Positions 22,167 to 32,472 of a DNA stretch of 64,000 bases are shown here, in pieces (position 1 is the stretch's first letter; the number at the start of each line of letters is the position of its first letter). Under the pieces are notes generated by a model. The model ran no database searches. It had not been told where the DNA came from and saw nothing but the letters and a program-made list of their open reading frames with translations. A program made the position numbers and the translations under genes. The DNA lies in contig NW_006921535.1 of assembly GCF_000340215.1 (NCBI RefSeq), positions 5,511,528 to 5,575,527 on the forward strand. Direction: 5' to 3'. Source of the DNA: Pseudocercospora fijiensis CIRAD86 (Eukaryota; Ascomycota; Dothideomycetes; Mycosphaerellales; Mycosphaerellaceae).

Positions 22167-25100
22167 CTAAGTAGACGAAGACAAACCCTCATAAACCAAC
22201 CCCAACGACACAACCTCCCCCTCCTCCTTCTCCATCATCTTCCAGCCCCCATCCCTCACCCTCGTAACCTCCTCCCTCACCAAAGAAAACAACTGCTCAC
22301 TCCCAACCCTATTCCTCGGATCCTTAAGCAGACACAAAATCACAACCTCCACCAGCCTCGCATCCCTCTGCGTATAATACTCATAAACCTCCGGGTCGAT
22401 CCTCGGCACATCCTCCGCATCATCGAACGTAAAATCCAAAAGATTTTGATTTCGTGTCTCGCGTTCCATCAACGTGAGCATCACTCTCCCCACGACCCAA
22501 ACGTCAGATTTCGTCGTGACGAGTTTCTCACCAGAGCGTGGGTGGGCGTCGTCGTAGAGTTGTTGTTCAGGGGATCGGTAACCTCGCGTGCCTTGGCCGG
22601 GGCCTATGGGTTTCGTGGACTGCTGCGCGAGGCCGAAATCGCCGAGGACGGTTTGGGGAGTGTTGGGCCAGGAGGTCGTGGGGGGTTTTCGTTGTTTTAG
22701 GAAGATGTTGTGGGGTTTGATGTCGAGATGGAGGATTGGGGTCCAGGGGTTGGGGGGAAGGGTGAGGGTTGGGAGGTGGCCGGTCTCCATTAAGCAGAGA
22801 GCTGCGGCGAGGGATTCGAAAATTGACCAGAGGACTCGGACGGGGATGGGATGTTCGGCTTTGGCGTAGGCTTTGATGAGTTCGTTGAGGTCGCCGTGCT
22901 CGCAGAATTCTAGGTAGAGTCGGAACATCTTTTTTGCGTCGTAGGAAGCGTAGGCGAGATTTTGTACGATGCTTTCGGAATGTTGGAGATCGTTCAGACG
23001 ACGCATGATTCCTGCTTCCATCGGATATCGAATACTCATCGGATGACACCAGAAGCGTGCGTTGTTCCATGAATCTTTGGATTTTCCAGGCCTGGGGCCG
23101 AGATATGCTTCTTTGATGGCAGTGCGACCAGTGATGCTACCGCTTTCATCTTTCCTCGTCCAGAGAGATACGTTTCCATACGTACCCGATCCGAGCATGT
23201 TGGAGAACTCCCACGTCCCTTGCTCTGGGAATGCTGCTCTATCGCTATCAACGCCAATGGCTTGGGCCATCTCAGCGGGATCTTTCGAGGCTGGGACAAA
23301 CTCGGGAAGATCAGAATTGTCCCAGTCCTTGATGGTGAAAGGCTGCCCTCCTGACTCAACACGCCATTCAATCTCTTCCAAACCACGCTCCAGCTCGGAC
23401 ACTCGCTCATGGTTCTCCAGAGCTTTATTGACAGCGATGGCATGTTCCCATGCTTTGCGTGCGTCGCGCAGACTTCTTTTGCGATGATCGTCGATGGTCT
23501 TGCTGATTTCCTCGCAGTAGGCCTCAACAGACATCTTCTCCGGCCACGCAGGCGCTCGCACGAGTTGTCTCTCATTCTGCAAGGTCATGACCAGTGCGAA
23601 GAGATCATCGAATCGATTCTTTGCCCTCATGGTCTCGGCTTTCCTGTTCTGAATTTCGTTCTTTGCTTTCTTTGAAAGCCACTCCCACGCGACATTCCAG
23701 AACTCTTCTCTTGGGTCGACGTCTTTGGATGCAGATTGGTATGCCTGGTCCATTTCTGTAAGCTTCATTTCCAGCTGTGCAGCCAGTTGTCCAGCGCTGT
23801 CTTCGGTGTTATGAAAGAGGTTTTTGTAGCTTTCCCATCTGCTCACTGTTGCACGCCACTCATAGTTCTTGATGAGACTTTCCAGCTCAGACAGATAACG
23901 ATTAGTAGAACGATCTGCTATATCGTCGATTGTGATGCTGAGATCCTCGCCTACCGCAGGCACTTGTGCGACACGCTTCGCCCTGATGTAAAGTCCCTTG
24001 AGTTCGTTGACGCAATCCAGTTCGATTGCGACACGCGACCACTGACGATCCCATCGAGGTCCAGTTGGGTTAGATATGTCTGCAAACTCACTTTCAGGAT
24101 CTTCCTCTTCCTCTTCGTACAAGTCTTCCCAAATTTCATCCTCATCGATGCCAAAGGTGACGTAGTTCTCGATGTCGCCAGCATCGGCCCAGAGTCTCCC
24201 AGTTCCATATATCTCAGACAACTGCTTGACTATGTTGATCGCTTTTGTGGCGTATGTTGCGTCTTTAGGCCTATTCTCTGAAAATATGTCTTCAAGATAA
24301 TCCTGGAAGTGTTGCGATGAATTACCGATTTGGAGATCGTTCAACGTCACGAGATCTGCACCGGAGAGATCGGGTCTGAGCTGCTCGAAGACATCCGTGT
24401 TGTTTTGTCCTGGCCTCACAGGCTGTATTGGCTCTTCAGATTCGTAGTCCGGCAGACTGTCGCTACCATTAGCTGCATTTTGATCGTTACGAGATTTCCT
24501 TCCTTCACTAGCTAGCCCACTGTCACTATCACGATGGCCTCTGTCGGCATCATGATTTGAGCTACTTTCTCCGCTGCTGTCATCAGGATCGCCTGCTCCG
24601 CCGCCTGGAACTGTCAAGCCTGCAACATATGGACGAGGGTCCGACGAAGTACGGTTCCTTCGTTGACCCTGTATACCTTGTTCGTCCAGTCTTACAGACC
24701 CTTGCGCTTCTTTTTCGCTCCCAGCTGTCTTGTCACTGCTCTCTTGCGCCTGCTCGTCTGCCTTTTTCCTCCGCTTCCGAGGCCGCTCGTCCGCATCTTT
24801 GGGTAGCGGTCGCTTGCCCCTTCTGTTGTCATCGCTCCCGTCTGAGCCATTTCCATCTCCCGCATCGAGCTTTTTACCAGCTGTGAGTCCGCCTTGTTTG
24901 CCAGGTCTGTTACCCCACGGTTCCGAGGCGTTATTCTTTCGTTTCACCGGTGGTGTCCCGTAATCTCGTTTTCGAGTTGTCAATGCTTGTTTGAATCCAT
25001 TTGTACGACGAGTCGATAGATTGGTCAGCGGGGACGATCTTGGCCGAGGGTTACGGGATGCGATGTTGGCTGCTTCGAGGGCGCTATCGATTAACGATAT

Positions 25101-25283
25101 GCCTGAACGCTTTTCTCTGCCAGTGAGATGATTTCGCTCTGCTTGGATGAGTGCATTGCGCAAATCGGTAGCGACTGTACGAAGATTAGGTTCGTCTGTG
25201 CCATAGTTTCGCGCTGCTTCAGGAATGGCATGTCTGTACGAATGCTGAGGACGTTCCGAGCCGGGGGCTGATATCTCTGCCAT
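22167..25283 (-). CDS. large Ser/Thr protein kinase with long disordered N-terminus
   Basis: A single-exon frame of 1038 residues. Residues 1-~330 are disordered and charged (Lys/Arg tracts such as RPRKRRKKAD, Ser/Asp runs). About 330-640 is helical with an acidic run (EEEEEDPESE) and probable coiled coils. The kinase domain fills about 690-1020. It has Gly-loop LGSGTYGNV (697-705), VAIK-type Lys724 in TAIKEA, catalytic loop HLDIKPHN with Asp854, DFG with Asp882 and SPE in place of APE in GTRGYRSPEQ. All catalytic residues are present, so it should be active. The Arg before the catalytic Asp is Leu, suggesting activity not controlled by activation-loop phosphorylation. A bipartite nuclear signal is possible in the Lys/Arg tracts. 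It lies 238 bp upstream of the amyloid-motif gene, same strand. Substrate unknown. Confidence 0.88.
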   Translation of the reverse strand: MAEISAPGSERPQHSYRHAIPEAARNYGTDEPNLRTVATDLRNALIQAERNHLTGREKRSGISLIDSALEAANIASRNPRPRSSPLTNLSTRRTNGFKQALTTRKRDYGTPPVKRKNNASEPWGNRPGKQGGLTAGKKLDAGDGNGSDGSDDNRRGKRPLPKDADERPRKRRKKADEQAQESSDKTAGSEKEAQGSVRLDEQGIQGQRRNRTSSDPRPYVAGLTVPGGGAGDPDDSSGESSSNHDADRGHRDSDSGLASEGRKSRNDQNAANGSDSLPDYESEEPIQPVRPGQNNTDVFEQLRPDLSGADLVTLNDLQIGNSSQHFQDYLEDIFSENRPKDATYATKAINIVKQLSEIYGTGRLWADAGDIENYVTFGIDEDEIWEDLYEEEEEDPESEFADISNPTGPRWDRQWSRVAIELDCVNELKGLYIRAKRVAQVPAVGEDLSITIDDIADRSTNRYLSELESLIKNYEWRATVSRWESYKNLFHNTEDSAGQLAAQLEMKLTEMDQAYQSASKDVDPREEFWNVAWEWLSKKAKNEIQNRKAETMRAKNRFDDLFALVMTLQNERQLVRAPAWPEKMSVEAYCEEISKTIDDHRKRSLRDARKAWEHAIAVNKALENHERVSELERGLEEIEWRVESGGQPFTIKDWDNSDLPEFVPASKDPAEMAQAIGVDSDRAAFPEQGTWEFSNMLGSGTYGNVSLWTRKDESGSITGRTAIKEAYLGPRPGKSKDSWNNARFWCHPMSIRYPMEAGIMRRLNDLQHSESIVQNLAYASYDAKKMFRLYLEFCEHGDLNELIKAYAKAEHPIPVRVLWSIFESLAAALCLMETGHLPTLTLPPNPWTPILHLDIKPHNIFLKQRKPPTTSWPNTPQTVLGDFGLAQQSTKPIGPGQGTRGYRSPEQQLYDDAHPRSGEKLVTTKSDVWVVGRVMLTLMERETRNQNLLDFTFDDAEDVPRIDPEVYEYYTQRDARLVEVVILCLLKDPRNRVGSEQLFSLVREEVTRVRDGGWKMMEKEEGEVVSLGLVYEGLSSST

Positions 25284-26130
25284 AGCAGACGCAACCTGCT
25301 GTCAATTATGTGCGATCATTGCCGCTCATTCACAGACTGGCTGAGGTGTAAGGAACACAATCAAAGAGCAACGTTCTCCCTTTGTGCCTCGACAGCCGGA
25401 AATGGGTATAATGTGCCATTGTCTGTTCCACGCAACTCTTGATCGATATATAAGCTATCAAAGTCAGGTAGCGCTATGTCAACTGGTGAGTGTGGTGTGC
25501 TCGTTCAGGGTCTTGCTGGTGTGTTTCTGCTGTAGCCATGCTCGTTCCAACAGGCGGAGCGGGCGCATTTCCCACTGCTCAAAGGAGCTGTACGATCGAC
25601 TAGTTACAGGTCATTGAAAGAGCCATGTAATGTTCGAGGGCGGATGTGGCATTGCTTCACTTTCCGACGGTTCGAGTCGTAGGCATCGCGGCGTTCGCTG
25701 ACATCCGTTGTCGTCGTCGCCGTTATGGGATGATCGTTCCGAGTCGTCCCCTGAAATAGAAACGCATGTCATGCCTCATTCATAGACTAAGCAGACGGAT
25801 AAGATCATTCTATTACTAGTTTCTGCTCGCAGGCGGACTCATATCATTCGTGAGAAGGACAGCTCGAGTACCGCGAGACTCTTAGTCAGGGGCTAGCGAG
25901 TGCCAAGGAAAGTGAGGACTGCGGTTACGCTCGGGTCATTCCGGTCGCGCGCACTGTCCACCTGTCCATCATCTTCCGCTGCCAGCTCACCTCAACTCAC
26001 TTCCACCACACCACACCATACCATACCACACCACACCACCGTCGACGGTGACAAGCATCGTCGTCGACTGCAACGAAGCAACCATCCCCCCTCTCGCCAA
26101 CCGCAGCGTGTCAGCGCCATTTGACACACG
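25284..26130. promoter_or_regulatory. divergent promoter region, kinase / zinc-finger gene
   Basis: About 850 bp between the kinase start (minus strand) and the zinc-finger gene start (plus strand). It contains a run of CCACA/CCATA pentanucleotides at 26003-26040 (about six copies of ccacac or ccatac). No coding frame is convincing. Confidence 0.4.
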
Positions 26131-27474
26131 ATGGGTGCCGGCAAGAAGCGCAAGCGAATCACGCTGAGGGATCTCCTGGCGCGCCCGTGGTGCTACTACT
26201 GCGAGCGCGACTTCGACGACCAGAAGATCCTCGTCGACCACCAGAAGGCCAAACACTTCCACTGCCAGGTCCACGGCTGCCACCGCAAGCTCGGCACCGC
26301 CGGCGGCCTGCGCGTGCACATGCAACAGGTGCACAAGGAAGAGCTGCAAGAAGTGCCCAACGCCATGCCCGGCCGCGAAGACCCCAACGTCGAGGTCTTT
26401 GCCATGATCGGCATCCCGGAGCCCATCATGAATGCCTACAACAAAGCCATCACCGACGGCTACGAGGCACACGCGCACCGCTTCCGCCAAGAGACCGGCA
26501 ACTTCCTGCCAGGGTCGATTGACCCAGAGGAGATGCCCGTGCACAAGAAGAAGAAGACGGAGCCGACGGAAGAAGAGAAGGCCGCCAAGAAGGCCGAGAT
26601 TCTGCGTCGCAAGGAGGAGGTTCTGGCGAGGAAGAGGGCTGCAGCTGGGGCCAAGGCAGTCGGCAGTGGTGCTGCTACGACTCCAGCAGGTGAGGCTACC
26701 TGTCGCCCCCTGAAATCCACGTCCAACTGCTAACAATGCATCGTAGCTCCTGTCGCCGCCAAGCCTGTGACGCCCGTCCAAGCTCCGGTCTACAATACTT
26801 CACCTGCACCACAGGCTTGCCCACCACCGGCTACTGCTGTCTTCCCGCCTATCATGGTCCAACCGGCGATGCCGCCTCCAATTTTCGGCGCTTACCCACC
26901 TGCCTTCCCACCGCCTATGCCGCCAAGCATGTCGCCAAACATGCCACAACAGATTCCTTACGGCCACGCCACTCCTGTCTCCAATGTCAGCGCGCCTGTC
27001 GTACTCCCATTTATGCCGCCACCAGGCGTGCGCGGTCCACCGATGCCACCTGGCTTCTCTCCGCCACCCGCCTTCTCTCCACCGGCTCATCTGTCCCCTG
27101 GAACCACCGGCAACTCTCCCGCTTTCCGCAAGCCATCGACTGAGAGCCCTCCTCCGCAAGCTTCCAAGCCTGTCGCCGATACCTCTTCCAGCGACCCATT
27201 CATGGACGGCATCTCGCAATTGATGGATGAGGCTCAAGCCACGGCCATTGCAAGATCCATCGAACCTTCTACCAAGACTGAGCCGAACATCAAGGCCGAG
27301 CCCTCTGCTTCTCAGCCAGAAAAGGCCACTGTCGCAGGCAAGAAGAAGGCCGATAAGGGAGCCGAGAAGACCTTTCAGCCGCTCGCTGATAACACCACGA
27401 GCTTCGAGGAGGCCAGAGCTCGTGTGAACAGGTACCGCAATTTTGTGCCCCGCGCTGTCAAAGGCAAAGTCTAG
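26131..27474 (+). CDS. ZNF207/BuGZ-type C2H2 zinc-finger protein
   Basis: Exon 1 is 26131-26689 and exon 2 is 26747-27474. The 57-nt intron has donor gtgagg, a perfect branch tgctaac and acceptor cgtag, phase 1. The product is about 428 residues. The start MGAGKKRKRI is basic. Two C2H2 fingers follow at residues ~20-70 (WCYYCERDFDDQKIL, then FHCQVHGCHRKL and GGLRVHMQQVHKE), the invariant layout of the ZNF207/BuGZ and plant SUF4 family. A Lys/Glu-rich helix (~140-175) precedes a long Pro/Met-rich low-complexity region typical of BuGZ. Animal BuGZ binds Bub3 and microtubules and has splicing roles; function in fungi is inferred. An in-frame TAG ends the ORF at 27472-27474, but the same frame stays open for another 123 codons. 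Confidence 0.85.
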
Positions 27475-27846
27475 CCGCCTTTGCCTTCGTCGGCCCGGGT
27501 ACAATCGGAACCTGCAAAGGAGAAGACAGTTATGCAGAACTTCTATGAACGTCTGCACCCGAAGCCTGAGGTCCCGGAGTCTAAGGGCTCGAAATCTAAG
27601 CACTCGAAATCCAAGGGCTCGAAATCTAAGCGCTCGAAGCCTAAGAAGCCAAGTGCGACAGCTTTGTACAAGGAACTCGGCAGGGAGCTTCCGCTCATCG
27701 ATGGTCTCGGCCAGGATTGGAAGGACAAGCTCGCAAAGCTCCAGATATCTGATTCCGATGCCGAGACAGATCCCAGCACTCAGCAGCAACCTGGCCAAGA
27801 TGATGGACTGGATCGCACACGGCAAAGCCCTGCCGCCTCTTCCTGA
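27475..27846 (+). CDS. in-frame extension of the zinc-finger ORF behind a TAG
   Basis: Directly after the TAG at 27472-27474 the same frame continues for 123 sense codons to TGA 27844-27846. It looks translated: Lys/Ser repeats (KGSKSKHSKSKGSKSKRSK) precede an ordered segment (LYKELGRELPLIDGLGQDW) and an acidic tail. The TAG is followed by C, a context that favours readthrough. No intron of a length divisible by three removing the TAG is obvious. It could be a readthrough extension, a recent nonsense change in one longer gene, or a sequencing error. Confidence 0.5.
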   Translation, partial: PPLPSSARVQSEPAKEKTVMQNFYERLHPKPEVPESKGSKSKHSKSKGSKSKRSKPKKPSATALYKELGRELPLIDGLGQDWKDKLAKLQISDSDAETDPSTQQQPGQDDGLDRTRQSPAASS

Positions 27847-29066
27847 TCAGCTAAGTCCTTTACCTTGACCCTTGGTCATTGACTCGTCTGAAGGGATGGG
27901 CTAACTTAGCACGACACAATATCACTCAACAGGGTTGGAGAACCGCGCAGCTAAGTCTTTTTCCTCACGCGATGTTGACCATGGCTCGATCAGGCTGACC
28001 TGACAACACTTTTACGCCCCGCGGTCACCATTGGCGTGACTGCTTCATCGTTGCGAACATCGCTATGCGTCTGAAGTACGTTTGAGAGCAGATGCATGAG
28101 GCATATTTGCTCTGGAAGGCTCTCTATGTCATGTACTGAAAATGCGCTTTTGCGCTGCTCTGGGAGTAGCGGACACTAGCTAGCGCCTGCATAGTAAGTC
28201 GAATCAAGCGTGAGTGCTTTCATACAAAAGCTGTGTCATCCGATATGTGTGCTGTACGTAAAGCTTGGTCGCGCCGTCTCCATGGCCGCGGCGAGCACTG
28301 AGGCAAGCAGTGCTGATCGCTGCATGTGATTCGCATGAGCCAGCATAAGCGTCCATTTCAACGGCAGGCAAGGAGCTCTCGATCGTTTGCTTGCGCGGAG
28401 ACCTACGCTTCCCTGGCCTGAGGATTTCAGTAGCATTCTCTGGGTACCTGAAGGTGGGAGTGGCACGAAGGATGTACGTTCTTCGGGCACCCCGCGTGCA
28501 GTTCTTTGACGGTCACAACTCCTACCAGTTCCATGGGTCTAAACGTCGCATTCACCTTCTCTCTCCTCGCGCCATGCAGAGATTGTGGAGTGTCAACCGC
28601 AGGACTTCCCAATCATCACTTTGCCTTCTCGACCGCGCGACGCCAACGCTGCGAAGTGCCAATTACGGTATTCCCTCTTGAGACCGCCACTGGTCTAAGA
28701 ATTTCACTGACATTCTCTGATCACTCGACCTTCCATTCTGTACACAGCGGCTTGACTACGACCTCTCGCCCCTGAGCATCTCATTGACGATCTTCTCTGA
28801 TCAAAGCCGAAGTGTCGCAACGCGGTTCGGGATCTTCACAGCTTGAGCACTTTCCCTTTTGTCTTGAATTCGGGAGATCTGGTATATCTTTCGATCGATC
28901 AAGGAGAAGCGGTTGTAGCGACCTAGAACCTTTCGATATTGAGGTCTTCGTGGTGGTTCGGGAACGGGTATCTGATACAGTGGAAGTAAGGAAGAAGCCA
29001 GCACGATCGGTCGATCATTCACTGATACTCTTGAGAGCTATCCAGATACACGAAGTGCTCATCAGA
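27847..29066. other. gene-free stretch
   Basis: No convincing coding frame. Three loosely similar pieces around atttcactgacattctctga lie at 28425-28443, 28698-28721 and 28779-28803. They may be decayed repeats, but they are too divergent to call. Confidence 0.35.
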
Positions 29067-29661
29067 TCATGCAAGGATTTGACGCAATGGGCCGCTTGCT
29101 CGTAGGTTGGTGAGTACTTGCGTTTCGGCGTCGAGCTCTGCTGCTTCTGATGCTGACCTGAGTGTCGAGGGGGGATGCGCCAGTAGCGACGATTTTTGAC
29201 GCTTCTTTGAGGACGTTCGATGCCAAAACCTTCGACTTGGACGATTTAGATCCGAGACTGCGGCGCATGAGATTACTGGAGAGGACATCAGAACAATGTC
29301 TGTCAATGGTTCCACAACTGTGCCATCCTTTCTTGAGTCGAGAGCAGCCGTGAAGCTACCAACTGGTCTGAGTCCAACCATGCTCACGTCTGCACCTGTC
29401 GAATCGAATGTCTGCGTTCTTGTTCTGTCCGTAGAAGATCTTGAAATCGAATGTCGAGAGTCTTGAGCGAGAGCCGATCTTGTTGTTCGCTGTACGGAGT
29501 CTATGAAGCAAGACTCGCGCAAAATCAATTGATGCTAGGAGACCGTCGATGGCACGATGAAGTTCGAGTGGCTTCAACAGCGGGACCGTCCCTCTTGCCA
29601 TTTGCATGGCAGCAGCGGATCGAGAAGTGATGTTGACAGGGGGATGAAGCTGCGGGTCCAA
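29067..29661 (-). other. possible decayed or multi-exon gene, unresolved
   Basis: Two overlapping minus-strand frames are open: 29661-29356 (no ATG at its beginning; contains LLKPLELHRAIDGLLAS) and 29528-29067 (Ser/Arg-rich). Both look moderately protein-like but neither has a clear start, splice signal or domain. Confidence 0.2.
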
Positions 29662-29739
29662 CGGTCGTTAGGCTGCAGACTGCGGATCGCTTTATGGGTA
29701 AACTTCACCGGAAATTCTCTCTCTCAGCAACAACATCTT

Positions 29740-29977
29740 CACTCAAGCGAACAGAAGCCACCACCACCGGCAAAACCACAACCGCGAGGGAAGCAGCAGC
29801 AGCAACAACAACAGCAGCAGCAGCAGCAACAACAACAACAAGAACAACAGCAACAGCACCACCACCAGCACTAGCAGCACCAGCACCAGCACCACCAACA
29901 CCAGCACCACCACCACCACCAGCACCGACACCAGCACCGACACCACCACCGACACCACCACCGACACCACCAACAAC
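29740..29977 (+). repeat. CAA/CAG/CAC triplet repeat open in all three frames
   Basis: CAG/CAA run at about 29790-29855, then CACCAGCAC and GACACCACC units to 29977. The plus frames read poly-Gln ending in a stop near 29873, Ala/Pro/Thr-rich, and Ser/Asn/Thr/Asp-rich. The last is in frame with the ATG of the small gene that follows and stays open into it, so the repeat could be part of its N-terminus or of its leader. Confidence 0.85.
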
Positions 29978-30264
29978 ATGGCCATGACGCCGCACGTCGC
30001 TCGCCTGCTGGAGGTCCTGCTCGCCGCCGAGGTGCCTCCTCGTAAGTCCTACCTATCAGTCACGTTCAGAGTCAAAGCTAATGTGAGCCAGTGGAAGGCA
30101 TCAGCTTCTGCCAGAGGGTGATGGCCCTCATCCCCTTCGTCCCGTCGCTGGGCCCGGCGCAACTGGCCCTGGAGCTGGAGGACTGTGTGGAACAGCTCAA
30201 TGCGAGCTACGAGGGCAGCATGGCGGTGACGGAGGCGCTCCTCTGCCTCTGGAACCAGAACTGA
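29978..30264 (+). CDS. small helical protein (78 aa), two exons
   Basis: Exon 1 is 29978-30041 and exon 2 is 30092-30264. The 50-nt phase-1 intron has donor gtaagt, branch gctaat and acceptor gccag. The protein (MAMTPHVARLLEVLLAAEVP at the start, LCLWNQN at the end) is amphipathic and helix-rich, with Cys in CQRV and EDCVEQL. No domain is recognised and no signal peptide is seen. Codon use is strongly GC-biased in exon 2, like the nearby highly expressed genes. In-frame Thr/Ser/Asp-rich repeat codons precede the ATG and might extend the protein. Confidence 0.6.
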
Positions 30265-30537
30265 GGCATGAGCGCCTCATCGACCAGGCAATGCTGTCGA
30301 TTTGATTTATGATAGCGTTCAAGCACCAGTGAAAGACTTGTACCTGGGCCCAGGAGAGCTCAGCAGTGTTTGCAGAAATACCACACACCACTACGAAATG
30401 ATTTTTTAAGACGGCGCGCTCGCGCCGCAAAGCCATAGCTGAGCCTTTCATTTCCAACGCGTTGTTTACTAATCTCCAGCAGATAGCAGAGCGCCAGATG
30501 TGGTTCGCGAGGGTGAGGTTATACTGACTCTTCTCAT

Positions 30538-31261
30538 GGCTTCGACGCTTCGACCGCAGCATCTCGACCAGACATTTCTAGGCAAATCCAGCATTGGCAA
30601 CGGCAGTGTCTTTCAACGAGAGCACTCCACAAACCCTCCTCGCGTTGCTCACGACTTCATCCAAGCTCATCCTCACGATTCGAAGCCAGCACGCCGATCA
30701 CAAACCAATATATCCTGACACCGACACGCAACACCGAGTGACGACCCCGTTAGCTCGCAGTTTCAACCCACTCAATCCACGGCTTCCCCCAAACGCTGCC
30801 GAATATGCTCGTCCACCGACAACAGCTTCGTCGCTCGATGACAAGAGTTCAACGGTGATGGCAACGCAAAATCACATCACATCATCCATAAGCTTGCTAT
30901 TCCCCATCACACGACAAAACGCCAGCCAACCGATCGAACACACAACGTCGAGCGACAGCGCTTGGGTGAGAGATGGCGAAGGCTTCATGCAGAAGGTATC
31001 AACTGTGGTCGTTCGATAGCGAACAGTGTCTTTTCGCGGGGAGTGCCACGTCGAACATCACAAACTGATACAACTCCATCACAGGGCCTTCTAAGCGAAT
31101 CGTTGCAAGCCTGTGAGCTCAAGAACATCGACCGACTGTCACGAAGGCATAGCGCCGGCCAATTTATATCAGAGCCTTCCACCAAAATACAAATTCCGCA
31201 CTCGTTCAATGTAGATCAGCAGCTTCAGATCTTGTCTAGTTCGTTGAGTAGATGCTCCTAG
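30538..31261 (+). CDS. hypothetical gene, exon structure unresolved
   Basis: From ATG 30538 a frame reads MASTLRPQHLDQTFLGKSSI and stops at 30718. An overlapping frame open from 30582 to 31019 has no ATG at its beginning but splices cleanly at 30996-31084 (89 nt; donor gtatca, acceptor atcacag, phase 0) into GLLSESLQACELKNIDRLSR, ending at TAG 31261. Both look protein-like. No domain recognised. One of the two is probably a shadow, and transcript data would decide. Confidence 0.3.
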
Positions 31262-32472
31262 GCATTTGGGTGAGACGGCAGGCAGGCACGGGAACTTGTG
31301 GTCCATTGTCTGTTAAGAAAGGTTTTTGGACTGCGAGGAACGAGATTGGACTTTTCATCGGAGAAATTTGGGACCGCGTGGATGGGGATCTCGTTAGTAA
31401 GGGGAAGGGAAAGGCATGTTGAAGAGCTGGAAAGGAAAACTCGGGACAGTGTACGTGAATGAGGATGGGGACACGTTCACAGTATCGAGTAAGAGAGGCA
31501 GGAATCTTTGAACTACTGTAGGATGGCGTGTGTTTCTCCTAGGCAATTCTCGGTGGTGGATAATCTACAAGCTGGTTTGCAATTTTGAAGAGGAATGAGC
31601 CGGATTCGATGAATTCGAAGAGTCGATCAATGGAAAGAGTAAGTCGATTAATTCAGCGAGCGTACCCTTTCGGCACCAATCGCCACGTAATTTTACCTTC
31701 ACTCATGCTAAATCCTTCCGTCGAAAGGTCAAAACCATCCTTCCTACTGCCAATCCCTTGACTTGCGGTCTCCCATCTTTCGAGAAAGCGGCTAGTGTTG
31801 CGCAGAGTCTCGACATTTATCCTTGTGTCTTTCGAACATCAATCCTGGCAAGCCATACTCGAGCTGAAAGCCATACTCGCCGACCAGCTTATCAAACACA
31901 AACATAACATATCCGTAGACTCCACACTTTCTGAAGAAAATCAAGACTGCGGCGGCGTCCAAACGTCTCTTCAGTCAGAATTTGATCTTGAAAGCTCTTC
32001 GTCACCCTCGACGCTGAAACAATACCCGACCGATTACAAGGTGAACCTGTCACCATCTTCCAATTCACTACCGCTCCACAACTTTCGAGTCAAGAGGACT
32101 ATCCGAATTTGAATTCGTGTGCGTTGTATAGCCAGCTAGCCAGAAGATGGGAGATGTTAGCTGCTTGCACCTCAGCTGCCTCTTATGTAGTCCCGAGATT
32201 GAGCCGAAAGTGATGAATCAGTCTACTACTCATATCGGCTGACCACTCCAGAATTCATCGTCGTCGGCACTATCCAGCTGCGACATCAGGGGCGTTAACG
32301 GTACGGCTCTTCAGCTTAGTGCAGCGTTTCATTCGTAAGAGTGTAATCAGCACTCACCTCACCCTCACCTCCATCTATTCTCATCCCATCCACAGCCCAC
32401 ATCTCATCCTCGAAATGCAAATCCAAACGTCTCATGCCATTCAATTCAGGGTATCTCGTACTCCACAAACCC
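31262..32472. other. mostly non-coding; one possible exon
   Basis: A plus-strand frame at 31795-32112 (contains ILELKAILADQLIKHK and a Ser-rich tail) is open for 105 codons but begins without an ATG, and no upstream exon is convincing. The rest shows no recognisable feature. Confidence 0.25.

Noticed and set aside
21807..22700. 297-codon plus-strand frame opposite the kinase and amyloid-motif gene
   Set aside because: Arg/Pro/His-rich antisense shadow of two well-supported minus-strand genes.
26003..26040. CCACA/CCATA run as a possible CRISPR or telomeric repeat
   Set aside because: Short degenerate microsatellite in a promoter; no spacers and not TTAGGG-like.
26800..27825. 341-codon minus-strand frame opposite the zinc-finger gene
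   Set aside because: Leu/Arg-rich shadow of the Pro-rich coding sequence; no motif.
28425..28803. three similar pieces around tttcactgacattctctga
   Set aside because: Too divergent and unevenly spaced to claim a repeat family.
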